From Pseudonocardia halophobica (GTDB lineage Bacteria; Actinomycetota; Actinomycetes; Mycobacteriales; Pseudonocardiaceae), in assembly GCF_027922425.1 (NCBI RefSeq), contig NZ_BSFQ01000029.1:1-64000 (forward strand): a DNA stretch of 64,000 nucleotides, written 5' to 3'. Shown here in pieces: positions 58,135 to 64,000 of the stretch. Position numbers and translations under genes: made by a program. The notes below the pieces were generated by a model, which ran no database searches, was not told the DNA's origin, and saw nothing but the letters and a program-made list of their open reading frames with translations. How positions within the stretch are numbered: position 1 is the first letter of the stretch; each line of letters starts with the position of its first letter.

Positions 58135-58475
58135 GGCCGGTCCTGCTGCCGGCGCGCCCGCCGCGCCAGCAGCTCGTGCAGGGCGACCCCGATCGACACG
58201 CCCACGCAGTCCACGACCGCGTCGAGCACCTCGGGGCTGCGCCCGATCGGCAGCAGGCCCTGCAGGACCTCGGAGATCCCGGCGTACCCGGCGAGCGCGA
58301 GGACCAGTGGGAGCGGCGGGACGCCCGCCCACCGACCGGTGAGGCCCAGCAGGGCGAACACACCCAGATGGACGAGCTTGTCGACGCCGGGCGGGGCAGT
58401 GGGCACCCCGGAGGCCGGGAGGAACAGCACCAGCAGGCTGACCAGCACCGCAAGGGCGAAACTCAGCCGTCGCAC
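58131..58475 (-). CDS. VanZ-like membrane protein
   Basis: 114 aa with four short helices: LSFALAVLVSLLVLFLPASG, DKLVHLGVFALLGLTGRW, LVLALAGYAGISEVLQGLLP and VVDCVGVSIGVALHELL. VDKLVHLGVFALLG and SEVLQGLLPIGRSPEVLDAV are the characteristic VanZ-family parts. VanZ itself raises teicoplanin resistance; most family members have no known role, and resistance should not be inferred. Confidence 0.87.
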   Translation of the reverse strand: MRRLSFALAVLVSLLVLFLPASGVPTAPPGVDKLVHLGVFALLGLTGRWAGVPPLPLVLALAGYAGISEVLQGLLPIGRSPEVLDAVVDCVGVSIGVALHELLARRARRQQDRP

Positions 58476-58515
58476 TGTTCGACTTCCTCCTACCTGATCG
58501 TTACAGACAGCGCGC

Positions 58516-58521
58516 TACGCT
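58516..58521 (+). promoter_or_regulatory. -10 box of pyk, leaderless
   Basis: TACGCT lies 7 nt before the GTG at 58529. Confidence 0.65.
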
Positions 58522-58528
58522 TGGCCTC

Positions 58529-59950
58529 GTGACCCGTCGCACCAAGATCGTCTGCACCATCGGGCCGGCCACCGCCACGCCCGACCGTATCCGGGAGCTG
58601 GTCGCTGCCGGCATGGACGTCGCCCGGCTCAACTTCAGCCACGGCACGCGGGACGACCACAAGCGCGTGTACCAGATGGTGCGCGACGCGGCCGACGCCG
58701 AGGGCCGCGCCGTCGGCATCCTCGCCGACCTGCAGGGGCCGAAGATCCGGCTCGGCACGTTCACCGACGGCCCGACCGAGTGGCAGACCGGCGAGGAGGT
58801 GCGGATCACCGTCCAGGACTGCGCCGGCACCCACGACCGCGTCTCCACCACCTACAAGGGCCTGGCCCGGGACGCCCGCGCGGGCGACCGGCTGCTGGTC
58901 GACGACGGCAAGGTCGGCCTGCGCGTGGTCGAGGTCGAGGGCGACGACGTGGTCTGCCGGGTCACCGAGGGCGGCCCGGTGTCCAACAACAAGGGCATCT
59001 CGCTGCCCGGCATGAACGTCTCGGTGCCGGCCCTGAGCGAGAAGGACATCGCGGACCTGGAGTTCGCGCTCAAGCTGTCCGTCGACGTGATCGCGCTGAG
59101 CTTCGTGCGCAGCCCCGCGGACATCGACGGCGTGCACCGGATCATGGAGAAGGTCGGGGTCAAGCTCCCGGTCGTCGCCAAGCTGGAGAAGCCGGAGGCC
59201 GTCGACAACCTCGAGGCCATCGTGCTGGCGTTCGACGGCGTGATGGTCGCCCGCGGCGACCTGGGCGTGGAGCTGCCGCTGGAGAACGTGCCGCTGGTGC
59301 AGAAGCGCGCGATCCAGATCGCCCGCGAGAACGCCAAGCCGGTCATCGTGGCCACCCAGATGCTGGACTCGATGATCACGAACTCGCGGCCGACCCGCGC
59401 CGAGGCCTCCGACGTGGCCAACGCGGTGCTCGACGGGGCCGACGCGCTGATGCTCTCCGGCGAGACCGGCGTCGGCCGCTACCCGATCAAGACGGTCCGC
59501 ACGATGAGCACGATCATCGAGGCCGTCGAGGCGGGCCCGGCGAACGTGCCGCCGCTGAACCACGTGCCGCGCACCAAGCGGGGCGTGCTCTCCTACGCCG
59601 CGCGGGACATCGGCGAGCGCCTCTCGGCCCGCGCGCTGGTCGCCTTCTCGCAGTCCGGCGACACCGTGCGCCGGCTCGCCCGGCTGCACACCCGGCTGCC
59701 GCTGCTGGCCTTCACCCCGGCCCCCGAGGTGCGCAGCCAGCTGGCGATGACCTGGGGCGTCGAGACGTTCCTGGTCGAGGCCGTCGACTCCACGGACGCG
59801 ATGGTCCGCCAGGTCGACCACGCCATGCTCTCGATCGGCCGGTTCCAGCCGGGCGACCTCGTCGTGATCGTCGCGGGCTCGCCGCCCTCGACCGTCGGCT
59901 CGACCAACCTCATCCGCGTCCACCGGCTGGGCGAGGAGGACCACGCCTGA
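58529..59950 (+). CDS. pyk: Pyruvate kinase
   Basis: Glycolytic enzyme converting phosphoenolpyruvate and ADP to pyruvate and ATP. 473 aa. N-terminal VTRRTKIVCTIGPATATPDR; barrel blocks GMDVARLNFSHGTRDDHKRV, ADLQGPKIRLGTFTDGP, VVAKLEKPEAVDNLEAIVLA with the catalytic Lys, and VMVARGDLGVELPLENVPLV. The allosteric C-terminal domain ends in IRVHRLGEEDHA. Own leaderless promoter. Confidence 0.97.
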   Translation: MTRRTKIVCTIGPATATPDRIRELVAAGMDVARLNFSHGTRDDHKRVYQMVRDAADAEGRAVGILADLQGPKIRLGTFTDGPTEWQTGEEVRITVQDCAGTHDRVSTTYKGLARDARAGDRLLVDDGKVGLRVVEVEGDDVVCRVTEGGPVSNNKGISLPGMNVSVPALSEKDIADLEFALKLSVDVIALSFVRSPADIDGVHRIMEKVGVKLPVVAKLEKPEAVDNLEAIVLAFDGVMVARGDLGVELPLENVPLVQKRAIQIARENAKPVIVATQMLDSMITNSRPTRAEASDVANAVLDGADALMLSGETGVGRYPIKTVRTMSTIIEAVEAGPANVPPLNHVPRTKRGVLSYAARDIGERLSARALVAFSQSGDTVRRLARLHTRLPLLAFTPAPEVRSQLAMTWGVETFLVEAVDSTDAMVRQVDHAMLSIGRFQPGDLVVIVAGSPPSTVGSTNLIRVHRLGEEDHA

Positions 59951-59975
59951 GGCCCGGGTGCGGGAGGATCCCGGC

Positions 59976-60878
59976 GTGACCGAACCTTCCGCTCCCGGGA
60001 TCATGCTGGACGTCGACGGTGTGCCGCGCGGACAGGGCGTCCTCGACGAGCTGATGCGGCTGCTCGAGCTGGAGCAGCTCGAGGTGGACCTGTTCCGCGG
60101 CACCAGCCCGGCGACCTCGCCCGTCCGCGTGTTCGGCGGGCAGGTCGCGGCGCAGGCGCTGGTCGCCGCGGGCCGCACGATCGAGCCGGACCGCGGGGTG
60201 CACTCGTTGCACGCCTACTTCATCCGGGGCGGCGACCCGGGCCGGCCGATCGTGTTCCGCACCGAGCGGGTCCGCGACGGTCGCTCGTTCAGCACCCGCC
60301 GGGTGCTCGCGATCCAGGGCGGCGAGGCGATCTTCGCGTTGTCGGCGTCGTTCCAGCTCGCGCAGGAGGGGCTGGAACACTCCGTGCCGATGAGCGACGG
60401 GGTGCCGACCCCGGACGAGCTGCCCAGCATCGGTGACCGGGTGGTGTCCGGGGCCGGCGCCGCCTGGATCGAGCGGGTGCCGCGCTCACTGGACATCCGG
60501 TTCGTCGACGAGCCGGTGTGGACCGAGGACCGGGTGGCGACCGACGACCCGTTGCGCGCCTGGATGAAGGCCGACGGACGGCTGCCCGACGACCCGCTGC
60601 GGCACGTCTGCCTGCTCACCTACATCTCCGACCTCACCCTGCTCGGCTCGGTGGTGGGGCGCCACGACCTGACGAGCACGTCCGTGCAGATGGCGAGCCT
60701 CGACCACGCCATGTGGTTCCACCAGCCCTTCCGTGCCGACGAGTGGCTGCTCTACGAGTGCTGGAGCCCCGCCGCGTCGGGCGGGCGCGGGCTGGCGCAG
60801 GGCCGCTTCTTCACCCGGGACGGCCGGCTGGTGGCCAGCACCATGCAGGAGGGCCTGGTCCGCCTCCCGCGGCGGTGA
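59976..60878 (+). CDS. Acyl-CoA thioesterase II (TesB family)
   Basis: Double hot-dog thioesterase of 300 aa that hydrolyses medium- and long-chain acyl-CoA. Blocks: LEQLEVDLFRGTSPATSPVR, FGGQVAAQALVAAGRTIEPD, HSLHAYFIRGGDPGRPIVFR, the second-domain HDLTSTSVQMASLDHAMWFH, and GGRGLAQGRFFTRDGRLVAS. GTG 59976 is preceded by GGGAGG (59962-59967), 8 nt away. The same bases include GAGGAT 6 nt from the start, so either a ribosome-binding site or a -10 box is possible. It follows pyk as in mycobacteria. Confidence 0.93.
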   Translation: MTEPSAPGIMLDVDGVPRGQGVLDELMRLLELEQLEVDLFRGTSPATSPVRVFGGQVAAQALVAAGRTIEPDRGVHSLHAYFIRGGDPGRPIVFRTERVRDGRSFSTRRVLAIQGGEAIFALSASFQLAQEGLEHSVPMSDGVPTPDELPSIGDRVVSGAGAAWIERVPRSLDIRFVDEPVWTEDRVATDDPLRAWMKADGRLPDDPLRHVCLLTYISDLTLLGSVVGRHDLTSTSVQMASLDHAMWFHQPFRADEWLLYECWSPAASGGRGLAQGRFFTRDGRLVASTMQEGLVRLPRR

Positions 60879-60915
60879 CCGGTCGGTCGGGGCGACGGCC
60901 GTCGATCCGGCGAGG

Positions 60916-60921
60916 CAGGAT
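60916..60921 (+). promoter_or_regulatory. -10 box of the sulfhydrylase gene, leaderless
   Basis: CAGGAT lies 6 nt before the ATG at 60928. Confidence 0.55.
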
Positions 60922-60927
60922 GGGCGC

Positions 60928-62253
60928 ATGAGCGACGACATCGGGGACGGCAGGGAGCGCCGGGACCGCGCCTGGGGCTTCCACACCCGGGCGGTGCACG
61001 CCGGGGCGGTGCCGGACTCGGCCGTGGGCGCCCGGGCGGTCCCGATCTACCAGTCGACGAGCTTCGTCTTCGAGGACACCCAGGACGCGGCGAGCCTGTT
61101 CGCGCTGCAGAAGTACGGGCTGATCTACAGCCGGATCGGCAACCCGACCGTCTCGGTGCTGGAGGAGCGGCTCGCGAGCCTCGACGGCGGCATCGGTGCG
61201 GTGGCCACCGCCAGCGGGCAGGCTGCGGAGTTCCTCACCTTCGCCTGCCTGGCCGGGGCGGGGGACCACGGCGTCGCCGCGTCGGGCCTGTACGGCGGCA
61301 CGATCACGCAGCTCGACGTCACGCTGCGCCGGTTCGGCGTCGACACGACGTTCGTCCCGGGCGGCGCCCCGGCGGACTACGCCGCGGCGATCACGGAGAA
61401 GACCAGGTTCGTGTTCACCGAGGTCGTCTCCAACCCCGGCGGCGAGGTGGCGGACCTGGCCGGGCTGGCCGACGTCGCGCACGCCGCGGGCGTGCCGCTG
61501 ATCGTCGACGCCACGCTGGCCACGCCGTACCTCTGCCGGCCGATCGAGCACGGCGCCGACATCGTGATCCACTCCGCGACCAAGTTCCTGGGCGGACACG
61601 GGACCACGCTCGGCGGCGTCGTCGTCGAGTCCGGGCGGTTCGACTGGGGCAACGGCCGGTTCCCGTCAATGACCGAGCCGGTGCCCAGCTACGGCGGGCT
61701 CACCTGGTGGGGCAACTTCCAGGAGCTCGGGTTCCTCACCAAGCTCCGCGCCGAGCAGCTGCGGGACGTCGGGCCGACCCTGGCCCCGCACTCGGCGTTC
61801 CTGCTGCTCCAGGGCGTGGAGACGCTGCCCCTCCGGATGCGGGCGCACGTCGCGAACGCGCAGCGCGTCGCGGAGTGGCTGCACGCCGACCCCCGCGTGG
61901 AGTACGTGCGGTACGCCGGGCTGCCCGACCACCCGCACCACGAGCGGGCGCGCCGGTACCTGCCCGAGGGCCCGGGCGCGGTGTTCAGCTTCGGGGTGAA
62001 GGGCGGCCGCGCGGCCGGCGCGCGGTTCATCGAGTCCGTGCGGCTGTGCAGCCACCTGGCCAACGTCGGCGACGCCCGCACCCTCGTGCTGCACCCGGGC
62101 TCCACCACCCACCAGCAGCTGACCGCCGGGCAGCTGGAGGCGGCCGGGGTGCCCGAGGACCTGATCCGGATCAGCGTCGGGCTCGAGGACGCGGACGACA
62201 TCATCTGGGACCTCGACCAGGCGCTGGCCGAGGCCGCGAAGGAGAGCGCATGA
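60928..62253 (+). CDS. O-acetylhomoserine/O-acetylserine sulfhydrylase (MetY-like)
   Basis: Cys/Met-metabolism PLP enzyme of 441 aa. Blocks: WGFHTRAVHAGAVPDSAVGA, AVPIYQSTSFVFEDTQDAAS, YSRIGNPTVSVLEERLASLD, and the PLP lysine in DIVIHSATKFLGGHGTTLGG. The long insertion GRFPSMTEPVPSYGGLTWWG is typical of the sulfhydrylase (MetY) branch rather than cystathionine gamma-synthase. Direct sulfhydrylation to homocysteine is the expected role. It overlaps a CoA-binding protein gene by ATGA, a common pairing. Confidence 0.92.
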   Translation: MSDDIGDGRERRDRAWGFHTRAVHAGAVPDSAVGARAVPIYQSTSFVFEDTQDAASLFALQKYGLIYSRIGNPTVSVLEERLASLDGGIGAVATASGQAAEFLTFACLAGAGDHGVAASGLYGGTITQLDVTLRRFGVDTTFVPGGAPADYAAAITEKTRFVFTEVVSNPGGEVADLAGLADVAHAAGVPLIVDATLATPYLCRPIEHGADIVIHSATKFLGGHGTTLGGVVVESGRFDWGNGRFPSMTEPVPSYGGLTWWGNFQELGFLTKLRAEQLRDVGPTLAPHSAFLLLQGVETLPLRMRAHVANAQRVAEWLHADPRVEYVRYAGLPDHPHHERARRYLPEGPGAVFSFGVKGGRAAGARFIESVRLCSHLANVGDARTLVLHPGSTTHQQLTAGQLEAAGVPEDLIRISVGLEDADDIIWDLDQALAEAAKESA

Positions 62254-62738
62254 GCTGGCAGAACCCGTCGGCGCTGGAGCGGCAGCGGATCCTGCGCGAC
62301 ACCCGCACGGTCGCGATGGTGGGCGCCTCGCCCAACCCCGCGCGGGCGTCGAACTTCGTGGCGACCTACCTCCTGTCGAGCACCGACTACGAGGTGTGGT
62401 TCGTGAACCCGAACGCCACCGAGATCCTCGGCCGCCCCGTGTACCCGTCGCTGGCGGACTGCCCGGGCGTGCCCGACCTCGTCGACACCTTCCGTCGCCC
62501 CCAGGACCTGCCCGGCGTGCTCGACGAGGTGCTGGCGCTCGGGTCGGACGCGCAGGGCGTGCAGACGTGGTGGCTGCAGTTCGGGCTGTGGGACGAGGAC
62601 CTGGCGGCGAAGGCCGGGGCCGCGGGCGTGACCGTCGTGATGGACCGGTGCCTGAAGGTGGAGCACGCCCGGTTCGCCGGCGGCCTGCACCTGGCCGGCT
62701 TCGACACCGGGGTGATCAGCTCCCGGCGACGGACCTAG
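62250..62738 (+). CDS. CoA-binding domain protein (YccU-like)
   Basis: 162-aa Rossmann-fold protein. N-terminal block TRTVAMVGASPNPARASNFV then ATYLLSSTDYEVWFVNPNAT is the CoA-binding signature; VVMDRCLKVEHARFAGGLH ends the domain and carries the conserved Cys. It is coupled to the sulfhydrylase gene by a 4-nt overlap. The role may be redox or CoA-thiol related, inferred from that pairing. Confidence 0.9.
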   Translation: MSWQNPSALERQRILRDTRTVAMVGASPNPARASNFVATYLLSSTDYEVWFVNPNATEILGRPVYPSLADCPGVPDLVDTFRRPQDLPGVLDEVLALGSDAQGVQTWWLQFGLWDEDLAAKAGAAGVTVVMDRCLKVEHARFAGGLHLAGFDTGVISSRRRT

Positions 62739-62744
62739 CCGCGG

Positions 62745-63074
62745 TCAGTGGAAGAGCAGGCGGTCCAGGATCAGGGTGACCGCCCGCAGCACCCAGAAGG
62801 CCGGCGCGGCGAGGAGGAAGAGCTTCCAGAGCTCGGGCCAGCCCCGCCGGCGGGCCGCGTACCAGGTGGGCCACGCGGCGAGCACGGCGGCGATGAGGAT
62901 CCAGCCGACCTGGATCAGCAGGCCCGTGGCCCCGCCGGTCCCGCCGAACACGACCTGCAGGGCGAAGGCGACCACGCCCCAGCCGAGCGCACCGAAGAGG
63001 GCCCGGTAGTAGGGGACGTCCGCCACCGGGGCCGGCTCGCTCGCCTGCTTCGCCCTGCTGTCCCGCTTCGCCAC
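62745..63074 (-). CDS. Small membrane protein of unknown function
   Basis: 109 aa. A polar N-terminus (VAKRDSRAKQASEPAPVADV) is followed by three to four hydrophobic stretches: YRALFGALGWGVVAFALQVV, GLLIQVGWILIAAVLAAWPT and LWKLFLLAAPAFWVLRAVTL. No family recognised. GTG 63074 is 7 nt from a minus-strand TAGGGT box that overlaps the stop codon of the upstream DUF418 gene. Confidence 0.72.
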   Translation of the reverse strand: MAKRDSRAKQASEPAPVADVPYYRALFGALGWGVVAFALQVVFGGTGGATGLLIQVGWILIAAVLAAWPTWYAARRRGWPELWKLFLLAAPAFWVLRAVTLILDRLLFH

Positions 63075-63081
63075 GGGGCCG

Positions 63082-63087
63082 ACCCTA
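63082..63087 (-). promoter_or_regulatory. -10 box of the small membrane protein gene
   Basis: Reads TAGGGT on the minus strand. Its first three bases are the TAG stop codon of the DUF418 gene. Confidence 0.65.
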
Positions 63088-64000
63088 TCCGGCCTGGTCA
63101 GCGCCCGGACGTGCAGGTCGGGGCCCGTAGGTGAGCCGCCGCAGCAGGACCTCGGCGGGTCCGCGGCGGCCCGCCCGGTCCAGCAGGGTCGCGGCCAGCA
63201 CGGACGCCACCCAGGTCGCGACGGCGAGCAGCGCCGCGCCGGCCACGCCGATCCGGGCACCCCACCCCAGCGCCCACGCCGGCAGCAGCGCGCAGAACAC
63301 CACGGACTGGGCGAGGTAGAAGGTCAACGAGCAGCGGCCCGTCGCGACCAGGGCCCGCCCGACGGGACCGACGGCGCGCGTGGCGAGCAGGCCGAACAGG
63401 GCGGCGTACCCGACGCCGCCGGCGAGCCCGCCCACCGCGTGCAGCAGGCCGAGCAGGGCCGACAGCCCCACCGAGGGCCGCCACCAGCCCGCCGCGACCA
63501 CCGCGAGCGGGAGCCCGGCGACCACTGCGACGGTCAGCCCGCCCACGGCCGCCCGGACGAGGGTGCGGCGGTGCCGCTCCGGCTCGTCGAGCAGCCTGCG
63601 GCGCGCGGCCAGGGCGCCGACGGCGAGCATCCCGACGGTGAACAGGGCCGCCGACAGCGTGCCGCCGATCCACTCGCCGACGTGCAGGCCCAGCGCCGTG
63701 CGCACGTCGGGCGCGGCGACCGAGGGCAACGTGAGCGCCCCCGTCCGCAGCCCGGTGCCCGCACCGAGCAGGACGGTGATCGCCACCCCGACGGCGGCGA
63801 TCGTCCGCAGCGTGACCTCGGTGCCGCGGACGAGGAACCCGGCCAGCAGGACCAGCAGCAGCCCGTAGGCACCGACGATGTCGCCGGGGAACAGCAGGAT
63901 CCCGTGCGCGGCGCCGATGACGATCATCCACGCGCCGCGGCGGCGCAGCAGCCGGACGGCCGCCCCCTCGTCCTCCCGCCGGCGGGCGAGCTGGACCGCC
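63085..64000 (-). CDS. DUF418-type membrane protein (5' end outside window)
   Basis: At least 300 aa are visible, with about eight membrane helices. Recognisable parts: IGAAHGILLFPGDIVGAYGL then LLVLLAGFLVRGTEVTLRTI, and the DUF418 region VGRALVATGRCSLTFYLAQS then VVFCALLPAWALGWG. The C-terminus GPAEVLLRRLTYG is typical. The frame stays open to position 64000, so the start lies beyond the window; the internal ATG at 63927 is unlikely to be the start because the family begins with further helices. Function is unknown. Confidence 0.85.
   Translation of the reverse strand, partial: AVQLARRREDEGAAVRLLRRRGAWMIVIGAAHGILLFPGDIVGAYGLLLVLLAGFLVRGTEVTLRTIAAVGVAITVLLGAGTGLRTGALTLPSVAAPDVRTALGLHVGEWIGGTLSAALFTVGMLAVGALAARRRLLDEPERHRRTLVRAAVGGLTVAVVAGLPLAVVAAGWWRPSVGLSALLGLLHAVGGLAGGVGYAALFGLLATRAVGPVGRALVATGRCSLTFYLAQSVVFCALLPAWALGWGARIGVAGAALLAVATWVASVLAATLLDRAGRRGPAEVLLRRLTYGPRPARPGADQAG

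Noticed and set aside
58131..58475. Glycopeptide resistance by the VanZ-like gene
   Set aside because: No vanA/H/X-type genes are present and most VanZ-family proteins have no proven resistance role.
1..64000. tRNA or rRNA genes
   Set aside because: I saw no cloverleaf or rRNA-like stretch; a tRNAscan-SE run would settle this.
1..64000. Insertion sequence, prophage, integrase or restriction system
   Set aside because: No transposase, integrase, phage structural or methylase/nuclease gene was recognised. Mobile signal is limited to small palindromic elements.

Overview
The window comes from the chromosome of a very GC-rich actinobacterium. Codon use, frequent GTG starts, FtsZ/SepF/Wag31-type division genes, PriA, a leaderless promoter style and the gene order all fit Pseudonocardiales or a close relative; species cannot be set from sequence alone. 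From memory of the Mycobacterium tuberculosis map, the left end matches the ftsQ-wag31 block and most of the rest runs collinear with the ileS-lspA-dnaE1-bioA-nadABC-his-trp-lgt-pyk-tesB block. This is therefore mostly core genome, with small insertions.

Layout. 1-8156: division and elongation block (ftsQ, ftsZ, pgeF/yfiH, yggS, sepF, yggT, wag31, and a membrane protein with an Ada-like Cys motif). 8257-11627: ileS behind an isoleucine T-box. 11695-20067: methyltransferase, a decayed region, K+/H+ antiporter, lspA, RluD-type pseudouridine synthase, then an insertion-like stretch (phased motif array, DUF998 protein, EamA-like protein, GT4 glycosyltransferase). 20370-24890: dnaE1 and a convergent PaaX-type regulator. 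24959-32448: biotin genes bioA, bioF, bioD, bioB and bsaP, with a SulP-STAS-carbonic anhydrase fusion and a thioredoxin between bioA and bioF. 32481-35878, mostly minus strand: sigma factor with SnoaL domain plus VOC protein, PemK-like toxin, LON-domain protein, NrtR-like regulator. 36050-39503: nadABC. 39555-42287: glycosyltransferase, unknown protein, winged-helix protein. 42376-49313: hisDCB, LysR gene, hisH, small membrane protein, priA, hisF, hisI. 49361-51033: MpaB-like oxygenase and TetR. 51097-56418: trpE, membrane protein, trpCBA. 56513-64000: lgt, DUF2461, VanZ-like, pyk, tesB, metY-type enzyme, CoA-binding protein and two membrane proteins, the last cut by the window edge.

How the genes work together. 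The biotin, NAD, histidine and tryptophan sets are nearly complete and strongly coupled through GTGA/ATGA overlaps. No trpF is seen next to trpC/B/A; PriA in the his cluster is expected to do both isomerisations. BsaP is expected to support BioB. The NrtR-like gene is divergent from nadABC, and an inverted repeat sits at the predicted nadA transcription start.

Recurring signals. About twenty genes have a TANNNT-like -10 box ending 6-7 nt before the start codon, indicating leaderless transcripts. Four copies of one long palindrome, two of another and one in-frame palindrome inside bioF form interspersed palindromic elements. The least explained structures are the ~21-bp phased CACACC/GGTGTG array at 16712-16877 and the palindromes, one of which holds the stop codons of two convergent genes.
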